From Aquabacterium sp. (GTDB taxonomy: Bacteria; Pseudomonadota; Gammaproteobacteria; Burkholderiales; Burkholderiaceae_C): a stretch of DNA of 64,000 nt. The position numbers and the translations under genes are program-made. The DNA lies in contig NZ_JAIZVX010000001.1 in NCBI RefSeq assembly GCF_021768455.1, positions 1 through 64,000 of the forward strand. The letters run 5' to 3'. The notes beneath the pieces are model-generated. The model searched no databases, was not told the origin of the DNA, and worked only from the letters and a program-made list of their open reading frames with translations. Below are positions 34,567-43,588 of the stretch, piece after piece. Every line of letters starts with the position of its first letter. Within the stretch, counting starts at the first letter, position 1.

Positions 34567-37320
34567 TCAGGCGCTGCCCAGCAACTTGAGTGCGCGAGCC
34601 CTGGCCAGCGCCGCAGAGCGACTGCCGACGCCCAGCTTGGCGTAGAGGTTGCGCAGATGCCACTTCACAGTGGGCAGCGACAATGACAGCCGATCGGCCA
34701 TCTGCAAGTTGTTGAGCCCCTGGTCAAGCAGGGCCAGTATCTGCAGCTCGCGCGCCGAAGGCGCCTCAACGTAGGCCACGCCCTCTTCCGTCTGTGGGCG
34801 GCTTGAATCAGCCCCGTCGGCGGTTGCACTGACATGCGCCATCAGACGCCCCCACAAGGCCAGCTCCGAGGGCAAGTTCAGGCCCAGATCCTTGTCCTTG
34901 AGTTGCAAAAGCCACGCGCTCAACCAGTTGATGCGCGCAAGGAAGGGCGACAGCAAACGCCCGGGTGCCGCCATGGCCAAGGCGAGCGACAAGCTGCGTT
35001 GCGCTCTGTTGAAGTGCCGATCGCGCACATGGATTTCCGTTGCGGCGGCCAGCAACTCGACCTGATCACGCATGCGGTGCTGCCCCTGTGCGGTGCGCAG
35101 ACGCTGCTCGATCGCGTTCAGCGCAGCCTCGTGCTGCCCCTGTGCGATCAGGACATCGATCGATGCCATCATCCAGTCGCCTCGCTCCGGCATGCTCCGG
35201 TCGCGGCCCAGCTGACACCGTGCGGCCAGTGCCTCGGCTTCGGCCAGGCGCCCCAGTTGCACGCAGCGGCGCACACGGCTAGCGGTCAGGAATTTCAAGG
35301 CCCGTGCCGGGTAGCTCAAGGCGATGCGCTCCAGCATGGCAGACGCCAGCATCTCGTCGCCCTCACCTTGCCACAGTGCGGCGCAGGCACTCAGACCCTG
35401 CTCGGCGCTCGTCATCACACCCTGCAAGGTCGAACAACTCGTGCTCATCTTGGCCACGCGCCTCGCCCGATCGGTGAAACCCAGATCGCGCAGCGCCCCC
35501 ACATGCACAAAGTCGATGGCGTCCAGAACATGCACGTCCGCGCCGATCAGGTCAACCACCTTGGCTCGCACCGCCTGCAAGAGCTGATCGGCCAGATCGG
35601 GTCGCCCCTGCGTGATTTCCGCACAGGCGCGCACGATGGCGACCCATGCCATGCCCCAAGGGCTGCTGGATCGGTCGATCACCGCCTGCGCCTGCGTGAG
35701 GTGTTGAGCGGCCACCATCAGGTCGCCATGGTCGATTTCAGTCATGGCCAGCAGGGTGATGGCCGTGGCATGACTCAGGGCATCACGAGGGCAGTCCCTT
35801 TCCAGCCAGGCGCTCGCGCACGCCCGCGCCTCGGGCAAGCGATCCAGGTACACATTGATGATGAGGCCCAGGAATTCGGCCCGCGCCTGCTCACGCACAC
35901 CGGCCTGCGCAAGGCCCTGCACGCCAAGGCGGTCCAGTGCCTTGCTCGCGCGTTCGTACTGCATGGTATGGCAGAGCGCCCAGACATACCAGCCATGGGC
36001 TTCGCTCGAGATGTCTCCGCCGATGGCCATCAGACGGTCGGCCCAGGTGATGAAGGGCGCCATCCGATCCTGGTCGCCCACCACCACGGCCGCCACGCGA
36101 TCCAGAAGCTGCTCAGCCAGCACCACCGCCTGCGCATCCAGCGCGATGGGCAGTGCGTTGATGTCGTCACCCTGTTGTGCATGCCAGCTCGCAGCACGCT
36201 CAAGCACTTCACGTCGGCGCTCGCCACTCAGGCGATCCCTGCCTTCCGCCAGCAAGAACTCGCGCAGCAGGGTGTGGAAGCGCAACCACCGCCGATTGCG
36301 GTCCAGTGGAAAGATCAGCACATTGCGCGCCAGCAGATCATCCAGCCACGCCCTGGCCTCTGAGCAACCCGTCATGTGCGCGGCCAACTCGACGCTGAAT
36401 TCGCGAAGCGGCGCGATCTCGAGCATGAACTGCACCTGTTGGTCGTCAAAGCCGACCAGCACTCGCCGCGCCAGCAGGCGGGCGATGTCGATCTGGTCGC
36501 CGCCAAAACGCGCCAGCACCCCATCGAAATCCAGATGGGCGCCCTCCCCCTGCAGCCGCTGCTCCCCAGACATCAGCACCTGCAACAGCCTCAGCGCCGT
36601 GGGCCAGCCTTCTGTTTGCGCCTCGATGCGCTTGAGCAGACGCTCGTCCAGTTGCACCAGGCCGGCCTCGGCAAACAGGCTGGCCACGCCTGACTGGTCC
36701 ATGCGCAGATGAGGCACGCCCAGCTCCAGCGCCGACAACTCGAGCTTGGCGCGCACCATGTCGATGGGCAGTTCACGCGTGCTGGAAACGACGATCTTCA
36801 GATGAGGGCCGCTCTGAAAGATCAGGCGATCCAGAAAGGCCGGCAATTGCGGGTCACGACAATAGCCCAGGTTGTCGATGAACAGCACCACCTCTGACTC
36901 GAGCTGATTGAACTGCTCAAAGATGTCGTCGCGCGCCACGCCGCGGCCAGACAGCGCCTGAAGCATCGACGCCGGCTCGCCCAGGCTGAGCAAGCAGGCA
37001 TGCGACATGGCAATCCGCAACAGGTAAAGAAGCGTCGAGAGGTCCGTGTCGCGGTCATCGAGTGTGACCCACACGCCACGCCGCCCCTCGTTGACCAGCT
37101 GCTGGTGCAGCCGCGTCAGCAATACCGTCTTGCCATAACCCGATGGTGCCGTCACCAGCACCAGCTTGGGCAATGGCTGCAACTGCTGCAGCGCAGCCAG
37201 CGCACGGGTGTCCACGGCATCGAACTTGAAAGTCGGGGGAGCGATGCGCGTCTCGTGCGCGACGACATCCTGCTCGCCAGCCTGAACGGCGCTGACCAAG
37301 CCGGCAAAGGTCTCACCCAT
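34567..37320 (-). CDS. LuxR-family regulator of MalT/LAL type
   Basis: Large ATP-binding regulator (917 aa). The N-terminal STAND-type NTPase has Walker A APSGYGKT at about residues 58-65 and a Walker B-like region VVLFIDNLGY. The long middle part is helical and TPR-like, and the C-terminus is a LuxR HTH: PSARELQILALLDQGLNNLQMADRLSLSLPTVKWHLRNLYAKLGVGSRSAAL. Start ATG 37320; an adjacent GTG at 37323 adds one residue. It is divergent from the alcohol dehydrogenase/XylM operon across 345 bp. LAL regulators such as AlkS and MalT are substrate- and ATP-dependent activators, so this is the prime candidate activator of the hydroxylase operon. Confidence 0.92.
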   Translation of the reverse strand: MGETFAGLVSAVQAGEQDVVAHETRIAPPTFKFDAVDTRALAALQQLQPLPKLVLVTAPSGYGKTVLLTRLHQQLVNEGRRGVWVTLDDRDTDLSTLLYLLRIAMSHACLLSLGEPASMLQALSGRGVARDDIFEQFNQLESEVVLFIDNLGYCRDPQLPAFLDRLIFQSGPHLKIVVSSTRELPIDMVRAKLELSALELGVPHLRMDQSGVASLFAEAGLVQLDERLLKRIEAQTEGWPTALRLLQVLMSGEQRLQGEGAHLDFDGVLARFGGDQIDIARLLARRVLVGFDDQQVQFMLEIAPLREFSVELAAHMTGCSEARAWLDDLLARNVLIFPLDRNRRWLRFHTLLREFLLAEGRDRLSGERRREVLERAASWHAQQGDDINALPIALDAQAVVLAEQLLDRVAAVVVGDQDRMAPFITWADRLMAIGGDISSEAHGWYVWALCHTMQYERASKALDRLGVQGLAQAGVREQARAEFLGLIINVYLDRLPEARACASAWLERDCPRDALSHATAITLLAMTEIDHGDLMVAAQHLTQAQAVIDRSSSPWGMAWVAIVRACAEITQGRPDLADQLLQAVRAKVVDLIGADVHVLDAIDFVHVGALRDLGFTDRARRVAKMSTSCSTLQGVMTSAEQGLSACAALWQGEGDEMLASAMLERIALSYPARALKFLTASRVRRCVQLGRLAEAEALAARCQLGRDRSMPERGDWMMASIDVLIAQGQHEAALNAIEQRLRTAQGQHRMRDQVELLAAATEIHVRDRHFNRAQRSLSLALAMAAPGRLLSPFLARINWLSAWLLQLKDKDLGLNLPSELALWGRLMAHVSATADGADSSRPQTEEGVAYVEAPSARELQILALLDQGLNNLQMADRLSLSLPTVKWHLRNLYAKLGVGSRSAALARARALKLLGSA

Positions 37321-37665
37321 CACATGAACCCCAAATCATTACCGTGCTTACCATGCACATGCATATCATATTCGACATGCAGGCATCACGTGCCGCAATC
37401 CGGGTGACCAATGCGCGCAGACCGACAAAGAGACGGCCATCTCGATGTCGAGCGCAAGGGTTTACACCCAGTTGAGGTCGCCAGCCGCAACGGGCCCGCT
37501 CCGATGCTAGCGTGCGGCCCACCAAGACTCAAGCGGGATTGCGCGGGGGCCGCGTCATCCGATGCAGGGATAGCCCCTCCTCCACCCCTCCTTAGGGATG
37601 GTGCTTTGCATGGCTGCGCCGGCATCCAATGCAGGACACCACACATCCGCACAAGAAGGAACGCC
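37321..37665. promoter_or_regulatory. Divergent intergenic region between luxR (LAL) and the alcohol dehydrogenase operon
   Basis: A 345-bp gene-free stretch. The luxR-proximal part is AT-richer and holds ATGCACATGCATAT (37353-37366), a weak 9/14 match to the shared palindrome. The alcohol dehydrogenase-proximal part holds a direct repeat of CCCCTCCT. The track extends the alcohol dehydrogenase ORF back to 37411, but that segment resembles no dehydrogenase N-terminus, and a good ribosome-binding site (AAGGA) precedes ATG 37666. Confidence 0.5.
37574..37592. promoter_or_regulatory. Direct repeat CCCCTCCT-CCA-CCCCTCCT upstream of the alcohol dehydrogenase operon
   Basis: Two identical 8-bp copies with an 11-bp period, 74-92 bp upstream of the alcohol dehydrogenase ATG. 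On the other strand each reads AGGAGGGG, which resembles the GGGGAKGAGG MalT box. That is compatible with a site for the adjacent MalT-type regulator. Inference from pattern only. Confidence 0.4.
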
Positions 37666-38817
37666 ATGAACGCCCTGGTCGACGGCTCACCGCTTCAACA
37701 CACAGCCTCGGCACGCCGCGCCCGCGCTGCCCTGGCTCGCCGCCCTCAGACGCCCCTGCTCCTGGAAGACATCGACGTGGCCGAGCCCCGCGCCGACGAG
37801 CTGCTGGTCCGCATGGTGGGCAGCGGCATTTGCCACACGGACATCGTCTGCCGCGATGGCTTCCCTGTGCCCATGCCCATCGTGCTGGGGCATGAGGGCG
37901 CTGGTGTGGTCGAGGCGGTTGGCGCAGCCGTCACCGGCTATGCCCCTGGTGACCACGTGGTCATGTCCTTCAACTCGTGTGGCAGCTGCGCCAACTGCGA
38001 GAGCCACGAACCGGCCTACTGCCATCAGTTTCTGGGCCTGAATTTTGGCGGGGCCTTCCAGGATGGTCGCGCCACGCCCTTGAGCCAGAACGGTGAACCG
38101 ATCTTCGGCAATTTCTTCGGGCAGTCATCGTTTGCCTCGCTGGCCATCGTGCGTGCCAGCAATGCGGTGAAGGTAGACAAGAGCCTTCCGCTGGCGATGC
38201 TGGGCCCGCTGGGTTGCGGCATCCAGACCGGCGCCGGCGCTGTCATGAACACCTTCAAGCTCAAGCCCGGGCGTGCCATCGTGGTTTTTGGCGGCGGTGC
38301 GGTCGGCCTGAGCGCCGTGATGGCGGCCAAGGCGCTCAAGGCCAGTGCCGTGATCCTCGTAGAGCCCAACAGCCAGCGCCGCGCCCTGGCATTGGAGCTG
38401 GGCGCCACCGCCACCATCGACCCGCTGGATGGCAGCGACACCCTGGCGGCCATCCGCGCAGCAGGGGGCGGCACGGGCGTGAGCTACGCCCTCGACACCA
38501 CGGGCATTCCGTCGGTGGCCGCCACGGCAACCGAGGTCTTGTTGCCCAACGGACAACTCGGCCTGATCGGCATCCCACCACCGGACGCGCACTTCCCCAT
38601 GTCGATCATGAGCGCCTACGTGAAGGGGATTGGCATCAAGTGCATTGTCGAAGGCGACAGTGACCCGCACACCTTCATTCCCCAATTGATCGCACTCCAT
38701 CAAGACGGGCAACTGCCATTTGATCGCTTGATCAAGACATTCCCCTTCGAGCAGATCAACGAAGCCATCGCCTCATCAGAGAACGGCTCGGTCATCAAGC
38801 CTGTCGTGTTGTTCTGA
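37666..38817 (+). CDS. Zn-dependent alcohol dehydrogenase (aryl/terpenyl alcohol dehydrogenase-like)
   Basis: Medium-chain NAD-dependent alcohol dehydrogenase of 383 residues. The catalytic zinc site is GICHTD and GHEGAGVV, the structural zinc site CGSCANCESHEPAYC, and the Rossmann motif VVFGGGAVGLSAVMAAKAL. The group includes benzyl alcohol dehydrogenase XylB and geraniol/perillyl alcohol dehydrogenases. The gene is 29 bp upstream of the XylM-like hydroxylase gene, so it most likely oxidises the primary alcohol formed by it. The true start is ATG 37666 with AAGGA upstream. Confidence 0.92.
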   Translation: MNALVDGSPLQHTASARRARAALARRPQTPLLLEDIDVAEPRADELLVRMVGSGICHTDIVCRDGFPVPMPIVLGHEGAGVVEAVGAAVTGYAPGDHVVMSFNSCGSCANCESHEPAYCHQFLGLNFGGAFQDGRATPLSQNGEPIFGNFFGQSSFASLAIVRASNAVKVDKSLPLAMLGPLGCGIQTGAGAVMNTFKLKPGRAIVVFGGGAVGLSAVMAAKALKASAVILVEPNSQRRALALELGATATIDPLDGSDTLAAIRAAGGGTGVSYALDTTGIPSVAATATEVLLPNGQLGLIGIPPPDAHFPMSIMSAYVKGIGIKCIVEGDSDPHTFIPQLIALHQDGQLPFDRLIKTFPFEQINEAIASSENGSVIKPVVLF

Positions 38818-38846
38818 ACCCGTTTCATCTCGCACTGGAGACCAAT

Positions 38847-39944
38847 ATGTGGGACTACATCAAATACTACCTGGCACCGTTGACGCTGGTGTTGGCCATC
38901 GCCGGCATGCTGCATGGCGGTGCCTTCGTGTGGACCGGCCTGGCCATGCTGCCCCTGCTTGCCGTGATCGACAGCCTGTTGCCCCCTGATCTGGCCAAAC
39001 GCCAGATCAAGAACCGCACGCTGGCCTTCATTCCCATCTGGCTTTGCACGCTGCTTTGCCCGACCCTGTACGTGGTCATGGCCTGGGTCGTCGCGCACCA
39101 GGCGCTGAGCGGCTGGGAGATCACAGGCCTGGTGATGAGTTGCGCCTGGCTGTCGGTCCTGCCTGGCGTGACGGCCTTTCATGAGCTGTACCACGCACGC
39201 GGGCGCATTGGCCGCACGGTCAGCCGCTATGCGCAGGTCTGCTATCTGGATACCACGCGCATGGAGGCTCATGTGGTGAGCCATCACCGTGATGTCGGCA
39301 CCGCCGAAGACGCGGACACCGCCGCCCGAGGCGAGACGCTCTATACCTTCGCCGGGCCTGCAGTGATCGAGTCCACCCTGCTGGCACAGCGCATCGAATC
39401 CGACAACCTGGAGAAGCGCGGCTACGGACGCTGGTCCATCCGCCACCACCTGTGGCGCGCGATCCTGGCTCAGGTCATCTTTCAAAGCATGCTCTTTGCA
39501 ATCGGTGGCTGGCAGGCCGTTGCCATGGCTTTGACTGCGATGGTGATTGCACGCTATTGGATCGAGACCTTCAACTACTTCCAACACTACGGTCAGGTGC
39601 GCGTGAGCGGCACCCCCATCGAGAAGCGCCACGTGTGGAACCACTTTGGCACGCTCTCTCGCCTGGTGGCTTTTGAGATCACCAACCACGCCGACCACCA
39701 TCTGAACTCCTACCTGGCGTTTTACGAGCTGGTGCCGCACCGCGAGTCGGTGCGCATGCCCAGCGTGTTCGTGTGCTTCTTTGCCGCGCTGATCCCGCCA
39801 GTCTGGTTCAACATGATCATCAAGCCGGCCCTGCGCGAATGGGACGCCCACTACGCCACCCCTGAAGAGCGCAAGCTGGCAGCCGAGCAGAACCGAAAGG
39901 CCGGCTGGGAAGACTGGTCTGCGCAGCCCGCAGCCTCGCACTGA
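38847..39944 (+). CDS. XylM/AlkB-type membrane-bound diiron hydroxylase
   Basis: Integral-membrane monooxygenase of 365 residues that closely follows xylene monooxygenase XylM in length and layout. Histidine boxes: HELYH (112-116), HVVSHH (142-147), NYFQHYG (His 247) and NHADHH (281-285), with hydrophobic helices around residues 8-45, 60-84 and 205-240. The C-terminus RMPSVFVCFFAALIPPVWFN...EERKLAAEQNRKAGWEDW is also XylM-like. Relatives hydroxylate methyl groups of toluene/xylene or p-cymene. The BadHI-type ring-opening genes suggest that the substrate here could be an alicyclic methyl compound rather than an aromatic. Electrons come from the next gene product. Confidence 0.92.
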   Translation: MWDYIKYYLAPLTLVLAIAGMLHGGAFVWTGLAMLPLLAVIDSLLPPDLAKRQIKNRTLAFIPIWLCTLLCPTLYVVMAWVVAHQALSGWEITGLVMSCAWLSVLPGVTAFHELYHARGRIGRTVSRYAQVCYLDTTRMEAHVVSHHRDVGTAEDADTAARGETLYTFAGPAVIESTLLAQRIESDNLEKRGYGRWSIRHHLWRAILAQVIFQSMLFAIGGWQAVAMALTAMVIARYWIETFNYFQHYGQVRVSGTPIEKRHVWNHFGTLSRLVAFEITNHADHHLNSYLAFYELVPHRESVRMPSVFVCFFAALIPPVWFNMIIKPALREWDAHYATPEERKLAAEQNRKAGWEDWSAQPAASH

Positions 39945-39984
39945 GCGCACCCCACCCGTCGCCCACCTTCTGCGAACCCACGCC

Positions 39985-41052
39985 ATGCGCAAGTTTTTCC
40001 AATCCTTGCTGGGGCGCCCCTCGGCACCCCAGCGACTCCAGGTGCTGCCCCAAGGTGTCACCGTGGACATCGCCCCAGGGCAGACGCTCCTGGAGGCGGC
40101 CCTGACCAACGGCATCGCTTACCCGCACGATTGCACCGTGGGCACCTGTGCCTCGTGCAAATCGCATCTCAAGCAAGGCCGGGTCAGAGAGGCCACGCCC
40201 TTTGGCTACACTCTCTCCAAGCTGGAGCTGGACGCGGGCTTCATCCTGGCTTGCCAGGCGTTTCCGCGCGATGAGCTCACCATCATCGAGGTCAGCCCGC
40301 AGTCCGCCGACATGCCGCCAGCCGAGCGTTTCGTTGGCACCATCACCTCGACCACGCCCCTCACGCACGACATCGTCAAGGTCTGCGTGCGCACGGACCG
40401 CCCCGTTCACTACGTGGCCGGCCAGTACGCCAGCATCACGGCCGAAGGCCTGCCGCGCGCCCGCCACTACTCTTTTGCCGATGCACCGCAGCGCGAAGGG
40501 CGCAAGGAGTTGACCTTCTTCATCCGCAAGGTGCCTGGTGGTGGCTTCACCGAAGCCCTGTTCAAGGGCGAGTTGACAGGCCAACCCCTCATCGTGAATG
40601 CGCCGCACGGGCACTTTCACCTCAGGCCAGGCAATGCGCCCATGGTCTGCGTTGTGGGCGGCAGTGGCCTGGCGCCATTGCTGAGCGTGCTGGAACATGC
40701 CCGCCGCATCCGCATCAAGCGTCCTTGCGTGGTCCTGTTCGGCGCTCGCACACAGGCCGACCTGTACATGGTCGACGCCCTGCAGGCCATTGGCGCCGCA
40801 TGGCTGGACGCCTTCACTTTTGTGCCGGTGCTGTCGCATGAGCCCGCCGACAGCGACTGGACTGGCGCGCGCGGCATGGTCACCGACCACCTGAGCACCG
40901 CCGCATCCGGCATCGACTGGGCCGTGGCCGAAGCCTACATGTGCGGCCCGCCGCCCATGATCGACGCGGCCATCTCTCGCCTGGTCGATGCAGGCATGCC
41001 GCTGGCCTCCATCTTCTACGACAAGTTCACTGACGGAAAGGACGCCCCATGA
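39985..41052 (+). CDS. Ferredoxin-NAD(P)H reductase component of the hydroxylase (XylA-like)
   Basis: Electron-transfer partner of the XylM-like hydroxylase. An N-terminal plant-type [2Fe-2S] domain has Cys in CTVGTCASCK and a fourth in ILACQ. The FAD domain with RHYSFADAP follows, then the NAD domain VVGGSGLAPLLSVLEHA and CGPPPMIDAAI. The 355-residue length and ferredoxin-FAD-NAD order match XylA and p-cymene monooxygenase reductases. It is 40 bp after the hydroxylase gene, and its stop overlaps the start of the next gene by 4 bp. Confidence 0.92.
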   Translation: MRKFFQSLLGRPSAPQRLQVLPQGVTVDIAPGQTLLEAALTNGIAYPHDCTVGTCASCKSHLKQGRVREATPFGYTLSKLELDAGFILACQAFPRDELTIIEVSPQSADMPPAERFVGTITSTTPLTHDIVKVCVRTDRPVHYVAGQYASITAEGLPRARHYSFADAPQREGRKELTFFIRKVPGGGFTEALFKGELTGQPLIVNAPHGHFHLRPGNAPMVCVVGGSGLAPLLSVLEHARRIRIKRPCVVLFGARTQADLYMVDALQAIGAAWLDAFTFVPVLSHEPADSDWTGARGMVTDHLSTAASGIDWAVAEAYMCGPPPMIDAAISRLVDAGMPLASIFYDKFTDGKDAP

Positions 41053-41822
41053 ACGCACCACTTCCACAAACAGCACGAGCCCTCATGGCCGAGGCAGCAG
41101 CTCAAGTCGATCCCAAAGAGTTTGGCTACTGGCGCTTTTGCGCCTGGATGGGCCCGGTCTTCATGGGTGTCTTCATCGTCTTCTGGGGCATGATGGGGCA
41201 CAACATCCCCCCCTGGTCGGGCGACGCGCCTGCGGCCGATGTCGCCAACTGGTTCCGCGCCGAGGCCAACACCATCCGGCTGGGCATGGTCGTGGCCATG
41301 ACCTTCGCGGTCTGCTACGCGGTATGGGGGCTGGCCATTGGCCGCGTCATGGGTCACATCGTGGCCAAGGACAGCATCCTGGTTGACCTTCAGGTCTGGG
41401 GCGCCGGCCTGACCGTGGTGCCGGTGCTGGTGTCGACTTCTTTCTGGCTGACCGGCTCCTATCGACCGGACGCGCTGCCAGACAACATCCTGCAAATGCT
41501 GTATGACATGGCGTGGCTGCTGATCGACCTGGCCTATGCGGTCACGTCGGTGCAGATGTTTGCCCTGGGTGTCGGCATCTTGAAGGACAAGCGCGCCAAC
41601 CCGCTGATCCCCAAATGGTTTGCCTGGTATGGCATCTGGGTCGGCTTCATGTTCGTTGCCGAGTGCCTGATGCCCTTCTTCAAGAGCGGCGCTTTTGCCC
41701 GCCAAGGTGTGCTGAATTTCTGGATCGAATTCATGATCTGGTTCGTGTGGGTGCCCACTCTGAGCTTCTTTGCACTCAGGGCCATCAACCGCATCGAGCG
41801 CGAAAGCAGGATGGCGCCTTGA
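41049..41822 (+). CDS. Uncharacterised polytopic membrane protein (paralogue of the 42.8-kb gene)
   Basis: I do not recognise the family. The 257-aa protein has about six to seven hydrophobic segments, beginning FGYWRFCAWMGPVFMGVFIVFWGMMGHNIPPW. It resembles the product at 42754-43494: CAWxGPxF...GxMGxNIPP, a central SFWLTGSYRPD versus CWLTAAYRVSE, NPLIPKWFAWYGIWV versus EPLIPRWLSWYAIFV, and a similar C-terminus. ATG 41049 overlaps the reductase stop (ATGA), and its own stop overlaps the NorE-like start, so it is tightly coupled to the hydroxylase operon. It might assist the membrane hydroxylase or handle a hydrophobic substrate or product; this is speculative. Confidence 0.75.
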   Translation: MNAPLPQTARALMAEAAAQVDPKEFGYWRFCAWMGPVFMGVFIVFWGMMGHNIPPWSGDAPAADVANWFRAEANTIRLGMVVAMTFAVCYAVWGLAIGRVMGHIVAKDSILVDLQVWGAGLTVVPVLVSTSFWLTGSYRPDALPDNILQMLYDMAWLLIDLAYAVTSVQMFALGVGILKDKRANPLIPKWFAWYGIWVGFMFVAECLMPFFKSGAFARQGVLNFWIEFMIWFVWVPTLSFFALRAINRIERESRMAP

Positions 41823-42433
41823 GCAACGCTCTGCCTGCGGTTGGAACGCCGCGCACCCAGGCCAACGCCAGCGCCCAGGTGCGCACCCTGGTGGGCGACA
41901 GCGGCCTTTGGTTCTTCATCGCTGCGGACACCCTGGCCTTTGGCGTGTTCTTTCTGGTCTTCACGATCGGTCGACATGCGCAGCCAGCCTTGTACGAGAG
42001 CGCAGCTCGCCACCTCCAGGTTGAACTGGGCCTGCTCAACACCGTGATCTTGCTGAGCAGCGGCGCACTGATGGCACAAGCCGTGCTCGCCGCGCGCCGC
42101 CTCGACCGCGCGGCCTTGTGCCGCCACCTCGTTCTGGCCATGCTCGTGGGCAGCGCCTTCGCGGTGAGCAAGGTCTGGGAGTACACCAACAAGATCCAGG
42201 CGGGCATCACCCTGCTGACGAACGAGTTCTACATGTACTACTTCGTGTTCACAGGCGTGCATTTCCTCCACTTTGTGGTGGGCATGGTGGCGCTGATGGT
42301 GGCCCTGTCCAAGGCACGGCAGGACGCCATGGGCCCGGAATTGACCGGCTGGGTCGAGTCCACAGGCGCCTACTGGCACATGGTGGACCTGCTGTGGATC
42401 ATGCTCTTTCCCCTCCTCTACCTGCAGCGATGA
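41819..42433 (+). CDS. Heme-copper oxidase subunit III family protein (NorE-like)
   Basis: Membrane protein of 204 residues with the cytochrome oxidase subunit III fold: GDSGLWFFIAADTLAFGVFFLVF, LLNTVILLSSGALMAQAVLAAR, YYFVFTGVHFLHFVVGMVAL and TGAYWHMVDLLWIMLFPLLYL. That pattern is typical of NorE. The start appears to be TTG 41819, whose TTGA overlaps the previous stop; the 306-aa track ORF runs back through the upstream gene in another frame. No catalytic oxidase or nitric oxide reductase subunit is nearby, so a respiratory role is doubtful. Coupled at both ends to neighbours by 4-bp overlaps. Confidence 0.8.
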   Translation: MSNALPAVGTPRTQANASAQVRTLVGDSGLWFFIAADTLAFGVFFLVFTIGRHAQPALYESAARHLQVELGLLNTVILLSSGALMAQAVLAARRLDRAALCRHLVLAMLVGSAFAVSKVWEYTNKIQAGITLLTNEFYMYYFVFTGVHFLHFVVGMVALMVALSKARQDAMGPELTGWVESTGAYWHMVDLLWIMLFPLLYLQR

Positions 42434-42702
42434 GCCAAGCCACCCACACCCCTGCCGACGTCACCCGCGTCTGGTTGCTGCTGCTGGCCATCACCGGCCT
42501 AACGACTTATCTGGTCGAGTGGGGCTCGGTGAGCCCTGCCGTCACGACGACCGCCGCGTTGTGCGCGGCTTCGTTCAAGGCTCGCCTGGTCATCCTGAAC
42601 TACATGGAATTGCGCGACGCCCCGCTGGCCTGGCGCTCCATTTTCGAGGCATGGAACATCGCCTGTCTGTGCCTGATCCTCGGTGCCTATTGGTGGCGCT
42701 GA
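42430..42702 (+). CDS. Small cytochrome oxidase subunit IV-like membrane protein (NorF-like)
   Basis: A 90-residue protein with about three hydrophobic segments: RVWLLLLAITGLTTYLVEW, TTTAALCAASFKARLVILNYMELRDAPLAWRSIF and ACLCLILGAYWW. The KARLVILNYMELRDAP stretch is typical of the NorF/COX4-like family. ATG 42430 overlaps the NorE-like stop (ATGA). The longer track ORF start is not supported. The NorE-NorF pair is normally an accessory of nitric oxide reductase; here it sits inside a hydrocarbon hydroxylase operon. Confidence 0.8.
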   Translation: MSQATHTPADVTRVWLLLLAITGLTTYLVEWGSVSPAVTTTAALCAASFKARLVILNYMELRDAPLAWRSIFEAWNIACLCLILGAYWWR

Positions 42703-42753
42703 GCCCCTGATGCAAGCGCTTGCCCACCACCTCCATTGAATGGGAACCTTTGA

Positions 42754-43494
42754 ATGCCCAACAACACCCCTCTGTCCATCAAGCAGCGCTATGCCCTTTT
42801 GCGAACCTGCGCATGGGCTGGCCCCATTTTCCTGGCGGGCTATGTCCTGTCCTGGGGCGTGATGGGGATGAACATTCCGCCCTTGCCTGCCGGCATCGAC
42901 GTCAATGCCTTGCATGCGCACTACCTTGAGCACAGTTACCGGCTGCGCGGCGCTTTTGTCTTGAGCGTCTTTTTCATTCCCTTCTACTTCGCGTTCAGCA
43001 GTGCCGTGTCTCGGGTGATGCAACGCATCGAAGGGGCGGATGGGCCCATGGCCATCGTCGAGCAACTCGGCGGGGCCACGACCACCGTGGTGGGCATGGT
43101 GGCTGGCATCTGCTGGCTGACCGCAGCCTACCGCGTGTCCGAGTTCACCCCCGCGCAAGTTCGTGGACTGCATGACTTTGGCTGGCTCTTCTTCGACACA
43201 ACCTACATGGTGACCGGCTTGCAGATGCTGGCCATGTCCAACGTGTTTCTCCGCGACCCGAGGTCCGAGCCCCTGATCCCGCGGTGGCTGTCGTGGTACG
43301 CGATTTTTGTGGTGCTCGCTTTTCTGCCCCTCAGCCTGATGCCCTTTTTCTACGAAGGCGCCTTCACATGGGCTGGCACCTTCTGCTACTGGGTCTCGCT
43401 CGGCTCATGGTTTGTCTGGCTGACCTTGCTGAGCTGGTACATGTTTGTCGCCATCAACCGTCTGGAAGAAGAAGAGCGCACCAGCCAGACGTGA
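42754..43494 (+). CDS. Uncharacterised polytopic membrane protein (paralogue of the 41.0-kb gene)
   Basis: A 246-aa membrane protein of unknown family, clearly related along its length to the 41049-41822 product (CAWAGPIFLAGYVLSWGVMGMNIPPLP, SEPLIPRWLSWYAIFVVLAFLPLSLMPFF). About six hydrophobic segments are visible, and the C-terminal tail LEEEERTSQT is charged. It lies 51 bp after the NorF-like gene. The two paralogues bracket the NorE/F-like pair, as if an ancestral membrane gene had duplicated; both copies look intact. Function unknown. Confidence 0.75.
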   Translation: MPNNTPLSIKQRYALLRTCAWAGPIFLAGYVLSWGVMGMNIPPLPAGIDVNALHAHYLEHSYRLRGAFVLSVFFIPFYFAFSSAVSRVMQRIEGADGPMAIVEQLGGATTTVVGMVAGICWLTAAYRVSEFTPAQVRGLHDFGWLFFDTTYMVTGLQMLAMSNVFLRDPRSEPLIPRWLSWYAIFVVLAFLPLSLMPFFYEGAFTWAGTFCYWVSLGSWFVWLTLLSWYMFVAINRLEEEERTSQT

Positions 43495-43588
43495 GCACGT
43501 ACACCGTCGCCCAGCTCGCAAGGGTGATGACACCTCCTGCACGCCGCGCCTTCCGCGTTCGCGCATTGACCTCAGAAAGGACAACCGC

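Noticed and set aside
41819-42702. NorE/NorF-like genes as evidence of denitrification
   Set aside because: No norC/norB, nir or nos genes in the window; the pair is embedded in a hydroxylase operon.
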